A program made the translations under genes and the position numbers. From contig DBEP01000017.1 in assembly GCA_002294045.1 (NCBI GenBank), positions 1 to 7,581 on the forward strand: a stretch of 7,581 nt of DNA, in the 5' to 3' direction. This stretch comes from Lachnoclostridium sp. UBA903. Lineage in GTDB: Bacteria > Bacillota > Clostridia > Lachnospirales > Lachnospiraceae. The notes beneath the pieces are model-generated. The model worked only from the letters and a program-made list of their open reading frames with translations. It made no database searches and was not told where the DNA came from. Each line of letters begins with the position of its first letter. Positions within the stretch are counted from its first letter, which is position 1. Below are positions 1-6,317 of this stretch, in pieces.

Positions 1-1
1 G

Positions 2-1147
2 ATACTGGAGCAGGTTGTAAATGCAGTGGTAAGTATCATCGCCGCATACTTTTTAATGAAATACCACAGTGCTTCCCCGGATATTGCCGCATTTGGTGCG
101 GCAGGCGGAACCCTTGGAACTTTCGTCGGAGCATGCATAGCCCTCATCTTTTTAGCATTTGTTTTTGCTTTATATAAACCGATTATAGACAAGCAGCTGC
201 GTAAGGACACGGGCAGTTTACGGGAATCCTACTCCCAAGTATTAAAAGCGTTACTTGTAACGATTATACCGGTTATCTTAAGTCAGACCGTATATCAGAT
301 CAGCGGGGTTCTGGACGGCTCCCTGTTCGGCCATATCCAGGCAGGAAAAGGACTGGATGAGGATACAAGAAATGCATTATGGGGCATTTATTCCAACAAA
401 TATAACTTGCTTATCAATGTGCCTGTTTCCATAGCATCCGCCATGGGAGTTGCCATTATACCCAGCCTGGTGGCATCAAAAACCAGCGGAAGCAATTATG
501 AGGTCAAAAACAAAGTACATCTGGCAGTAAAATTCAATATGATAATTGCAATACCGGCGGCAGTGGGCATGGGAGTTCTGGCTTCTCCGATCCTTAGGCT
601 GTTATTTAGCGATGCAAGGGAATTGCCGGCAAATCTCTTGCGTTACGGTTCCGTAGCCATAGTATTGTTTTCCTTGTCTACCATTACCAACGCCGTCCTT
701 CAGGGAATCAATAAAATGCGTACTCCTGTGATTCATTCGGCAATCTCCTTAGGTATTCATGTGGTACTATTATACATATTATTGCAATTCTTTAATTTAG
801 GTACCTATGCGCTGGTTATCGGCAATATAACCTTTTCCCTTGTGGTCTGCATATTAAACTGGATTTCAGTGGGCAAGAATTTAAATTATAAACAGGAAGT
901 GAAGAAAACTTTTCTCATACCCGCAGCATGCTCTGCTATTATGGGTATACTGGCTTATTTGACCTATTACGGCGTTTACCATTTAATAAGAATAAATTCG
1001 GTCAGTACTCTGGTGTCCTTAGCCGTAGCCGTTGTGGTCTACTTTTGTTTGCTGCTGCTCTTAAAAGGGGTTACGGAAGATGAATTATATGAAATGCCTA
1101 TGGGAAGAACCTTGGCCAGGGTGGCAGGAAAGTTACATCTGCTTTAG
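2..1147 (+). CDS. Polysaccharide/lipid flippase of the SpoVB/MurJ superfamily, 5'-truncated
   Basis: The reading frame is open to the left edge: codons before the first internal GTG (26) read ILEQVVNAV, typical of the middle of this family, so the true start lies upstream. The visible 381 residues hold many hydrophobic helices separated by short loops, including the stretch NVPVSIASAMGVAIIPSLVAS and the later NAVLQGINKMRTPV. Both are characteristic of clostridial SpoVB-like/MurJ-like (MVF/MOP superfamily) exporters, which flip lipid-linked glycan precursors across the cytoplasmic membrane. The C-terminus is a short basic tail ending in KLHLL at a TAG stop. In spore formers such proteins act in cortex or wall assembly (SpoVB) or in polysaccharide export. 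The next gene is also sporulation-like, but nothing here proves the role. The family assignment is firm; the choice between SpoVB and a general flippase is open. Confidence 0.87.
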   Translation: MLEQVVNAVVSIIAAYFLMKYHSASPDIAAFGAAGGTLGTFVGACIALIFLAFVFALYKPIIDKQLRKDTGSLRESYSQVLKALLVTIIPVILSQTVYQISGVLDGSLFGHIQAGKGLDEDTRNALWGIYSNKYNLLINVPVSIASAMGVAIIPSLVASKTSGSNYEVKNKVHLAVKFNMIIAIPAAVGMGVLASPILRLLFSDARELPANLLRYGSVAIVLFSLSTITNAVLQGINKMRTPVIHSAISLGIHVVLLYILLQFFNLGTYALVIGNITFSLVVCILNWISVGKNLNYKQEVKKTFLIPAACSAIMGILAYLTYYGVYHLIRINSVSTLVSLAVAVVVYFCLLLLLKGVTEDELYEMPMGRTLARVAGKLHLL

Positions 1148-1301
1148 TGTCCGGCCCGGCACAAGCATTTTTAAACACATTCTGGCCCGCAGCCGGATTC
1201 TGGCTTTGATTTCTGTTTATTAATTTTTTTAAATAAAATATTACGAATAAAAATTTTATGAATAAAATGGGAAAAACTAGTGAATACTCAATGCCAAAGG
1301 A
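1148..1301. other. AT-rich intergenic gap before the BofC-like gene
   Basis: No gene is seen here. The first 60 bases are GC-rich with short complementary blocks. From about 1210 the DNA is very AT-rich, with GAATAAAA repeated at 1245 and 1260. The promoter of the downstream gene is probably here, but no convincing -35/-10 pair with proper spacing was found. The best sigma-A candidate (TTGATT at 1206, TTAAAT at 1229, 17-base spacer) matches only 4/6 in each box. Confidence 0.4.
1191..1211 (+). terminator. Possible weak terminator of the flippase gene
   Basis: GCCGG (1192-1196) can pair with CTGGC (1200-1204) around the loop ATT with one G-T wobble, and A1191 with T1205. A loosely T-rich stretch (TTTGATTTCTG) follows. 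The stem is short and the T-run is broken by G and C, so this is only a candidate. It sits about 45 bases after the flippase stop, a reasonable place for a terminator. Confidence 0.3.
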
Positions 1302-1302
1302 G
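1296..1302 (+). promoter_or_regulatory. Ribosome binding site fixing the BofC-like start at 1311
   Basis: AAAGGAG ends 8 bases before GTG 1311. The alternative in-frame GTG at 1302 overlaps this Shine-Dalgarno sequence and has none of its own, so it is rejected as the start. Confidence 0.75.
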
Positions 1303-1310
1303 TGATTTTG

Positions 1311-2030
1311 GTGAAAATCAAGAAGGCGTTAGTATATTTCATTAGTTTTTTTTCATTATCGGTGATGTTTTCCGCATGTTATTATTTAAGTTATAAAAAT
1401 GCTTTAAGAGATTTTAATGAAAATGCGGTTGAACGTAATAAAGAGCTTATTTTATCATTGGAGAACAACGGTCTTTTGCAATTGGACGGCAGACAGGAAA
1501 CAAATACCGGGGATGCGGAAACCTCAGTGAAAGAAACGGTACAGGATACGGCAGATGCCGATGTTGCCGTTGATACGGTTAAAGAGGATATTATACTGCC
1601 TACAACCCAGTATACTTTGCAGACATATGATATAATAACCGGTGTTACCAATGAAGAGGAATTACCTACCCCAAGTTATTTAATAGGTCTAAACCGTGAG
1701 GAAGTAATACAATACCTCAACGATTATATGCAGGATTTACCTTTAAATGAATTCCAAAAAGGTTTGGTATCCTTTGAAGTCATGCTGTTTTCAGAGGATA
1801 ATATTGTTCTTAAAAAAACATATAATGAAGATAAGGTAGTATATCAGTATTTTCTTAAAGAGCAGAACGGCTATATCGTTGCATATTACGGTGACCAGAA
1901 AACGGTTTTTGATTATACCGGAGTATCGGTAGAAAATCTTTCAGAGTATGAACAGCAGCAATTAAAAAACGGAATTTACGTAAAAGACTTGGACGAGTTG
2001 TATGCCCTTTTGGAAAATTATTCAAGTTAA
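1311..2030 (+). CDS. Membrane-anchored protein with BofC-like C-terminal domain
   Basis: This encodes 239 residues. Residues 1-27 are a basic N-terminus followed by a hydrophobic segment (about 7-26), so the protein is probably anchored by one helix or exported. Cys23 follows FSA, a poor lipobox because of Phe at -3. Residues 35-95 are an acidic, low-complexity linker. From about 118 a compact domain starts with LPTPSYLIGLNREEVIQYL. Its end, with a run like VSVENLSEYEQQQLKNGIYVKDLDELYALLENY, resembles the C-terminal domain of Bacillus BofC, a forespore protein that restrains the SpoIVB signal and so delays pro-sigma-K processing. The resemblance is from memory and covers mostly the last 60 residues. 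Many Clostridia carry such proteins without known function. The upstream SpoVB-like flippase fits a sporulation or envelope role, but the function is unproven. GTG 1311 is chosen because of its well-placed ribosome binding site. Confidence 0.7.
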   Translation: MKIKKALVYFISFFSLSVMFSACYYLSYKNALRDFNENAVERNKELILSLENNGLLQLDGRQETNTGDAETSVKETVQDTADADVAVDTVKEDIILPTTQYTLQTYDIITGVTNEEELPTPSYLIGLNREEVIQYLNDYMQDLPLNEFQKGLVSFEVMLFSEDNIVLKKTYNEDKVVYQYFLKEQNGYIVAYYGDQKTVFDYTGVSVENLSEYEQQQLKNGIYVKDLDELYALLENYSS

Positions 2031-2077
2031 TACAAGATATTCCTTTTATTACTATGAAAACTTAATACTGAAAATAT

Positions 2078-2110
2078 CCCGGTTTTAAGCCATGTTATCC
2101 GGGTTTATTT
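2078..2110 (+). terminator. Probable terminator after the BofC-like gene
   Basis: CCCGG (2078-2082) pairs with CCGGG (2099-2103). Inside, TAA (2086-2088) can pair with TTA (2095-2097), leaving a six-base loop. TTTATTT follows directly. It lies about 50 bases after the stop codon. The stem is short and interrupted by a 3/1 internal loop, so efficiency is doubtful. Confidence 0.5.
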
Positions 2111-2124
2111 CATTCTACTTAATA

Positions 2125-2189
2125 CGGATTTGAAATTTTTAGGTTATCGGTCATTCCCGACCGATTGTAAAATTTCAAATCCGCTTTTT
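2125..2189 (+). terminator. Strong two-part hairpin with T-run, likely intrinsic terminator
   Basis: A perfect 15-bp outer stem joins 2125-2139 to 2169-2183 (CGGATTTGAAATTTT and its complement). Inside, ATCGGTC (2146-2152) pairs perfectly with GACCGAT (2159-2165) around the loop ATTCCC. The internal loop is 6 bases on the left and 3 on the right. CTTTTTA follows immediately (2184-2190), as expected for Rho-independent termination on the + strand. It ends about 57 bases before the -35 box of the sulfate operon, so it separates the two transcription units and cannot be an attenuator of that operon. It is longer than a usual terminator, so a small-RNA or repeat origin is also possible. Confidence 0.72.
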
Positions 2190-2222
2190 ATCGCACTGAG
2201 GCGGATTAAATAAATTTTGTCA

Positions 2223-2234
2223 TAGTAATTACTA
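2223..2234. promoter_or_regulatory. 12-bp perfect palindrome upstream of the sbp promoter
   Basis: TAGTAATTACTA is its own reverse complement and ends 12 bases before the -35 box. The position suits a regulator site, either activator or upper operator. No specific regulator can be named from the sequence. AT-rich palindromes of this length can arise by chance. Confidence 0.35.
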
Positions 2235-2237
2235 AGA

Positions 2238-2254
2238 TTTGTCGTGTTGACAAA
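2238..2254. promoter_or_regulatory. Operator-like dyad overlapping the -35 box
   Basis: TTTGTC (2238-2243) and GACAAA (2249-2254) form a perfect 6-bp inverted repeat with a 5-base spacer. The right arm shares GACA with the -35 hexamer, so a protein bound here would block RNA polymerase. A further TTTGTC copy lies at 2216-2221, 22 bases upstream on the same strand. A sulfur-responsive repressor is a natural guess, but the family cannot be told from this. Confidence 0.45.
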
Positions 2255-2275
2255 GTGGAAAGTACATAATATAAT
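2247..2275 (+). promoter_or_regulatory. Consensus sigma-A promoter of the sulfate operon
   Basis: TTGACA (2247-2252) and TATAAT (2270-2275) both match the housekeeping consensus at 6/6, with the ideal 17-base spacer. Transcription would start near 2282, giving a leader of about 45 bases before sbp. That is too short for a known riboswitch or T-box, so control is more likely by a DNA-binding protein. Confidence 0.88.
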
Positions 2276-2314
2276 AGGAAAAATCATCTAATTCATACTA
2301 AAATAATGTGAAAT

Positions 2315-2319
2315 GGAGG
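2315..2319 (+). promoter_or_regulatory. Ribosome binding site fixing the sbp start at 2328
   Basis: GGAGG lies 8 bases before GTG 2328. The upstream in-frame ATG at 2313 overlaps this site and would add MEELL before the signal peptide, so GTG 2328 is preferred. Confidence 0.8.
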
Positions 2320-2327
2320 AATTATTA

Positions 2328-3374
2328 GTGAGAAAAAAATCCTTTTTAACCGGTGTCTTTCTAAGCGGTTTATTAATTGCAGGCATAACCGGTTGTAGCA
2401 ATAACGGCAGTTCGGCGGATACGTTGCAGAATACAAAAGAAATAACCTTGTTGAATGTTTCTTACGACCCGACAAGGGAATTATATGTTGAATACAATGA
2501 AGCCTTTGCAAATTATTATGAGGAAAAGACCGGAATAAAGGTTGACGTGGAACAAAGCCATGGCGGTTCGGGCAAACAGGCAAGAGCGGTAATAGAAGGA
2601 CTGGAGGCGGATGTCGTCACTTTGGCTCTGGCATATGATATTGATGAAATTGCGGATGCCGGATTATTGGAAGAAGACTGGGAGTCAAACTTCGAAGACA
2701 ATAGTGCGCCATATACTTCTACCATCGTATTTTTAGTCAGGAAAGACAATCCCAAAGAGATAAAGGATTGGGAGGATTTGATAAAGGAGGACGTATCGGT
2801 TATAACGCCGAATCCGAAAACCTCCGGAGGGGCAAGGTGGAATTACCTGGCGGCCTGGGGATATGCGCTGGATAAGTTTGGCGGTGACGAAAGCCGGACC
2901 AAGGACTTTGTACAGCAGCTGTATTCCAACGTAGAAGTACTGGACTCAGGAGCCAGAGGCTCTACTACTACCTTTGTAGAAAACGGAATCGGTGATGTGC
3001 TGATTGCCTGGGAGAATGAAGCTTACCTTGCGGTGGAGGAATTAGGGCCGGAGAAATTTGAGATTGTTGTTCCTTCCGTCAGCATCCTGGCCGAACCTTC
3101 TGTTGCGGTGGTTACGGAGAATACGGAGAAGCACAATACGCAAGAGGCGGCAAAAGAGTATATTGAATTTTTATATTCGGAGGAGGGCCAGGAAATTGCA
3201 GCAAAAAATTATTACCGGCCAAGAGCACAATCCGTAGCCGAAAAATATAAGGATCAGTTTAAAGAGGTTGAGCTATTTACCTTAGCCGAAAAATTTGGAA
3301 CCTGGAGGGATGTACAGCAGACCCATTTTGCGGACGGCGGTATATTTGATCAGCTTTATGAAGGAATCCAATAA
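2328..3374 (+). CDS. sbp: Sulfate-binding lipoprotein of the sulfate ABC importer
   Basis: This encodes 348 residues. Residues 1-22 are a lipoprotein signal peptide: MRKK, a hydrophobic core, then ITG before Cys23, which would be lipidated and hold the protein on the outer face of the membrane. The mature part closely follows the Sbp/CysP sulfate-binding family: LLNVSYDPTRELY (41-53), QSHGGSGKQ (76-84), DNSAPYTSTIVFLVRK (124-139), NPKTSGGARWNYLAAWGYAL (162-181), LDSGARGST (205-213), DVLIAWENE (223-231) and GQEIAAKNYYRPR near the end. By alignment from memory with Salmonella Sbp, its sulfate ligands Asp11, Ser45, Ser130-Gly-Gly, Ala173 and Trp192 correspond to Asp47, Ser81, Ser166-Gly-Gly, Ala209 and Trp228, all present. 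Full length. It is first in the operon, directly behind the consensus promoter. Thiosulfate may also be a substrate in this family. Confidence 0.95.
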   Translation: MRKKSFLTGVFLSGLLIAGITGCSNNGSSADTLQNTKEITLLNVSYDPTRELYVEYNEAFANYYEEKTGIKVDVEQSHGGSGKQARAVIEGLEADVVTLALAYDIDEIADAGLLEEDWESNFEDNSAPYTSTIVFLVRKDNPKEIKDWEDLIKEDVSVITPNPKTSGGARWNYLAAWGYALDKFGGDESRTKDFVQQLYSNVEVLDSGARGSTTTFVENGIGDVLIAWENEAYLAVEELGPEKFEIVVPSVSILAEPSVAVVTENTEKHNTQEAAKEYIEFLYSEEGQEIAAKNYYRPRAQSVAEKYKDQFKEVELFTLAEKFGTWRDVQQTHFADGGIFDQLYEGIQ

Positions 3375-3481
3375 TACCGGTTCATAATCAGCGAAACTAA
3401 ACAGTAACCCAGGCTGTTGAGGACTTGCACCTAAAGCGTACGCAGGAATGGAGTAAATAATGAATGAAAAGGGGAAAGAAT
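3375..3481 (+). other. Gap between sbp and cysT
   Basis: These 107 bases hold no gene and no terminator with a T-run, so read-through into cysT is likely. A weak stem AACAG (3400-3404)/CTGTT (3414-3418) and the 8-bp palindrome GCGTACGC (3436-3443) are the only structure seen. Confidence 0.4.
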
Positions 3482-4306
3482 ATGACCCGTAAAAACAGCG
3501 TTGTTCCAGGTTTTAAACTTACTATGGGAATTACACTGGCATATTTGTCGATTGTGATTTTAATACCGCTATCTTCTATATTTTTAAGGGCCGCAGATAT
3601 GGGAATATGGGAATTTATAGATGCCGCCTTTAACAAAAGGGTGTTACATGCGTATGGAGTGAGCTTTATAACCGCATTTCTGGCTGCTTTGGTAAATGTG
3701 GTATTTGGAGTTTTGCTTGCATGGGTGATTGTCCGGTATGACTTTCCCTTCAAAAGAATTATGGACGGTATGATTGATCTTCCCTTTGCATTGCCCACTT
3801 CCGTTGCCGGCATTGCCCTGACATCTTTGTATTCTGAAAACGGATGGATTGGGAGACAGTTATTAAAGGCGGGGATTAAGGGGTCCTATACCATGCTGGG
3901 TATAACCATTGCCCTGATTTTTATCGGAATACCTTTTGTTACCAGAAATGTACAGCCTGTATTGGAGGATATGGATAAAGGCATTGAAGAAGCCTCCTTA
4001 ATGCTTGGTGCCACCCGTTACCAGGTTTTTAGAAAAGTTATTTTGCCGGAATTGCTATCTCCCATATTAACCGGATTTTCCCTGGCTTTTGCCAGGGGGG
4101 TGGGAGAATATGGTTCCGTTGTGTTTATATCGGGCAATATGCCCATGAAAACGGAGATAGCTCCGCTGCTTATTATGACGAAGCTGGAGCAGTTTGATTA
4201 TGAAGGAGCAACTGCAATAGCAATCGTAATGCTTTTTGTATCATTTATCATGTTGTTGATTATGAACCTGCTGCGGATTAGGGCCAATAAATTTTTAAAG
4301 GTATAA
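3482..4306 (+). CDS. cysT: Sulfate ABC importer permease CysT
   Basis: This encodes 274 residues. It is one of the two membrane subunits of the sulfate importer and pairs with CysW. The N-terminus (SVVPGFKLTMGITLAYLSI) and the motifs RYDFPFKRIMDGMIDLPFALPTSVAG (85-110), IPFVTRNVQPVLEDM (150-164) and FARGVGEYGSVVFISGN (203-219) are those of CysT (CysU). About six hydrophobic helices are visible. The cytoplasmic EAA loop, which docks on CysA, is at about 169-190 (EEASLMLGATRYQVFRKVILPE). Start: ATG 3482 has AAGGGGA upstream at good spacing (7 bases after the G-run). An in-frame ATG at 3464, with GGAG 10 bases upstream, would add six residues (MKRGKN) and cannot be excluded. It lies 107 bases after sbp and 58 before cysW, in the same operon. 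Confidence 0.94.
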   Translation: MTRKNSVVPGFKLTMGITLAYLSIVILIPLSSIFLRAADMGIWEFIDAAFNKRVLHAYGVSFITAFLAALVNVVFGVLLAWVIVRYDFPFKRIMDGMIDLPFALPTSVAGIALTSLYSENGWIGRQLLKAGIKGSYTMLGITIALIFIGIPFVTRNVQPVLEDMDKGIEEASLMLGATRYQVFRKVILPELLSPILTGFSLAFARGVGEYGSVVFISGNMPMKTEIAPLLIMTKLEQFDYEGATAIAIVMLFVSFIMLLIMNLLRIRANKFLKV

Positions 4307-4315
4307 AACCTTTAA
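4295..4315 (+). other. Hairpin over the cysT stop codon
   Basis: TTAAAGGT (4295-4302) pairs perfectly with ACCTTTAA (4308-4315) around a five-base loop containing most of the TAA stop. No T-run follows, so it is not a terminator. It may be chance or a weak mRNA-stability element. Confidence 0.3.
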
Positions 4316-4364
4316 GATGCGCATGCGGCCTATACTGAGAATATAAAACAGATGGGAGTCCAAT

Positions 4365-5195
4365 ATGAAGGAACATAAAAGTCATCCGGTGGAATCAAAG
4401 GGAACTAAAATTATCTTATTGGGAATCAGTGTACTTTTTTTAGTTACGATGCTGATTCTTCCTTTGTCCCTAATCATAACAGAAGCCCTGAAGAAGGGAG
4501 TTCACGCTTACATAAAAGCAATTACCGATGAATACACCATAAAAGCACTGCAATTAACCTTATTTGCCACCCTGACGGCCGTAACAGCCAATACCCTGTT
4601 CGGAATTACGGCAGCCTGGTGTATTACAAAATTTAAGTTTAGGGGAAAGCAGTTTCTGATTACTTTAATTGACCTTCCTTTTTCCATTTCCCCTGTAATT
4701 GCAGGTCTAATCTTTGTTCTTACCTATGGCAGGAACGGTTTATTCTATGAGCTGCTGGAAAGGTTTGAGGTTAAAATTGTTTTTGCCCTGCCCGGTATTA
4801 TATTAGCCACGGTTTTCGTTACCTTTCCTTTTGTGGTAAGGGAACTGATCCCTTTAATGGAATCCCAGGGAAATGACGAAGAAGTTGCTGCTGCAAGTAT
4901 GGGAGCCAAAGGTTTCACAATTTTCAGGAGAATTACCCTTCCCAATATAAAATGGGGTTTATTATACGGCATTATATTATGCACCGCAAGAGCTATGGGA
5001 GAGTTTGGCGCCGTATCCGTTGTATCCGGCCATATCCGGGGCAAAACCAACACGCTGCCCCTGCATATTGAGATATTATATAATGAATACCAATTTTCAG
5101 CGGCATTTGCAGTTTCTTCATGCCTGGTAATGATTGCCGTCATAATTCTGATATTGCGTAACATTGTAGAGTGGAAAGCCAAAAAAAACAGATAG
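4365..5195 (+). CDS. cysW: Sulfate ABC importer permease CysW
   Basis: This encodes 276 residues. It is the second membrane subunit of the sulfate importer. Diagnostic CysW motifs are KFKFRGKQFLITLIDLPFSISPVIAGLIFVLTYGRNG (89-125), FVTFPFVVRELIPLMESQGNDEE (151-173) and ARAMGEFGAVSVVSGHIRGKTNTLPL (208-233). The EAA loop is at about 172-193 (EEVAAASMGAKGFTIFRRITLP). About six transmembrane helices are visible, the first after a hydrophilic 14-residue N-terminus. GGGAG (4354-4358) precedes the ATG by 6 bases. Its TAG stop lies inside the sequence that carries the cysA ribosome binding site, indicating translational coupling with cysA. Length is slightly below the enterobacterial protein because the basic/acidic C-terminal tail is short. 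Confidence 0.94.
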   Translation: MKEHKSHPVESKGTKIILLGISVLFLVTMLILPLSLIITEALKKGVHAYIKAITDEYTIKALQLTLFATLTAVTANTLFGITAAWCITKFKFRGKQFLITLIDLPFSISPVIAGLIFVLTYGRNGLFYELLERFEVKIVFALPGIILATVFVTFPFVVRELIPLMESQGNDEEVAAASMGAKGFTIFRRITLPNIKWGLLYGIILCTARAMGEFGAVSVVSGHIRGKTNTLPLHIEILYNEYQFSAAFAVSSCLVMIAVIILILRNIVEWKAKKNR

Positions 5196-5200
5196 GAAGG
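5194..5200 (+). promoter_or_regulatory. Ribosome binding site fixing the cysA start at 5208
   Basis: AGGAAGG overlaps the cysW stop and is 7 bases before ATG 5208 but only 1 base before the ATG at 5202. The downstream ATG is therefore the likely start. Confidence 0.72.
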
Positions 5201-5207
5201 GATGCAT

Positions 5208-6266
5208 ATGTATATCGAGGTAAAAAATTTAAATAAAACATATGGAGATTTTAAGGCCTCCAATGAGGTCGGTTTTACCATCGGGCAAGGCAGTCTGGTA
5301 GCTTTGCTGGGACCAAGCGGCAGCGGTAAAACCACAATACTCAGAATGCTTGCAGGGCTCGAAATTCCTGATTCCGGAGATATTTTTATTAACGGTATAA
5401 GGGTAAATGACATATCACCCGGAGAGAGGGGGATTGGTTTTGTATTTCAGAATTATGCCTTATTCCGGCATATGACCGTTTATGGCAATATTGCCTTTGG
5501 CCTGCAGGTAAAAAAGGTAAATAAAGCAGAAACCAGACGTAGGGTGGAGGAGCTCATTGAATTAGTAGGCCTTAAAGGGATGGATAAAAGATATCCCCAC
5601 CAGCTGTCAGGGGGACAGCGGCAAAGGGTTGCCTTTGCAAGGGCCATAGCGCCGAATCCTTCCGTTTTGTTATTGGATGAACCCTTTGCTGCAATTGATG
5701 CCAAGGTCAGAAAAGAGCTCCGAAACTGGTTAAAGGATATGATTCACAAACTTGGAGTCACCAGTATATTCGTAACTCACGATCAGGAAGAGGCTATTGA
5801 CATAGCCGATGAGATTATCGTAACAAATCAGGGAAAAGTGGAACAGAAAGGCTCTCCCGTTGAGATATATAAAAATCCCGCAACACCTTTTGTAGCTCAC
5901 TTTATCGGAGAATCCAGCGTAATTGAGAGTGCAGGCATATTTAAAGGCTTCCAGGACTTACATGAGGGTAAAAAGTCAATTATCCGGCCTGAATTTATTG
6001 AAATCGGCAGGAAGGAAGAGTTTGCTATTCCCCTGGCAACGGATAAAGGAATTATCAGACAGATTAATTTCCATGGTTCGGCCTGGGAGATTGGGGTGGA
6101 TGTGAATGGTTGTACTGTTACAGGCTACCGTTCCCTGGAAAAGCCCCCTCTGAAAACTGGGGAAGAGGTAGCGGTACTGATTCACAGGCTTTATTTATTT
6201 GATGACCAGGAAACCAAAATTGTGGAAAATAAACTGAAAACGGACCCTATGCCGGTATATATCTGA
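5208..6266 (+). CDS. cysA: Sulfate ABC importer ATPase CysA
   Basis: This encodes 352 residues. It is the cytoplasmic ATPase that powers CysT/CysW. The nucleotide-binding domain is complete: Walker A GPSGSGKT (35-42), Q-loop Gln81 in VFQNYALFRHMTV, ABC signature LSGGQRQR (133-140), Walker B VLLLDEP (153-159) with catalytic Glu158, D-loop AAIDAKVR, and switch His191 in FVTHDQEEA. The segment PGERGIGFVFQNYALF is characteristic of CysA-like importers. Residues from about 230 form a TOBE-like regulatory domain as found in CysA/PotA/MalK-type ATPases. The sequence alone would not exclude another anion importer, but the position directly after sbp-cysT-cysW settles the substrate as sulfate/thiosulfate. 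The gene starts 12 bases after the cysW stop. A gap of 51 bases without a terminator separates it from aprA. Confidence 0.94.
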   Translation: MYIEVKNLNKTYGDFKASNEVGFTIGQGSLVALLGPSGSGKTTILRMLAGLEIPDSGDIFINGIRVNDISPGERGIGFVFQNYALFRHMTVYGNIAFGLQVKKVNKAETRRRVEELIELVGLKGMDKRYPHQLSGGQRQRVAFARAIAPNPSVLLLDEPFAAIDAKVRKELRNWLKDMIHKLGVTSIFVTHDQEEAIDIADEIIVTNQGKVEQKGSPVEIYKNPATPFVAHFIGESSVIESAGIFKGFQDLHEGKKSIIRPEFIEIGRKEEFAIPLATDKGIIRQINFHGSAWEIGVDVNGCTVTGYRSLEKPPLKTGEEVAVLIHRLYLFDDQETKIVENKLKTDPMPVYI

Positions 6267-6302
6267 TTCCTCCGGGGATACGCAACTGTGAAAGTCAATA
6301 AC

Positions 6303-6309
6303 AAGGAGG
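6303..6309 (+). promoter_or_regulatory. Ribosome binding site of aprA
   Basis: AAGGAGG, a strong Shine-Dalgarno sequence, lies 8 bases before GTG 6318. It supports that start for a reading frame that runs off the right edge. Confidence 0.8.
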
Positions 6310-6317
6310 GAACACAA

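Noticed and set aside
1245..1279. Sigma-F/G-like promoter (GAATA at 1245 and GGAAAAACTA at 1270) before the BofC-like gene
   Set aside because: The -10-like element fits the sigma-F pattern, but the spacer is 20 bases instead of about 15-16, and AT-rich DNA gives such matches easily.
1302..1310. GTG 1302 as start of the BofC-like gene
   Set aside because: It overlaps the AAAGGAG ribosome binding site that serves GTG 1311.
1368..1379. Lipobox in the BofC-like protein (FSAC ending at Cys23)
   Set aside because: Phe at -3 is atypical and the hydrophobic stretch continues past it, so a transmembrane anchor is more likely.
2313..2327. ATG 2313 as start of sbp
   Set aside because: It overlaps the GGAGG site, and the added residues would sit before a normal MRKK lipoprotein signal.
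2282..2327. Riboswitch (SAM or other sulfur-related) in the sbp leader
   Set aside because: The leader is about 45 bases and has no conserved riboswitch core or terminator/antiterminator pair.
3460..3492. Tiny open frame MNEKGKEYDP upstream of and overlapping cysT
   Set aside because: Only 10 codons, overlapping both possible cysT starts, with no regulatory codon pattern such as a run of Cys or Met. Probably chance.
5202..5207. ATG 5202 as start of cysA
   Set aside because: It lies one base after AGGAAGG, too close for initiation; ATG 5208 is at 7 bases.
3397..5413. Minus-strand open frames of 138 and 222 codons opposite cysT and the cysW/cysA junction
   Set aside because: They are antisense to strongly recognised transporter genes and show no recognisable domains of their own.
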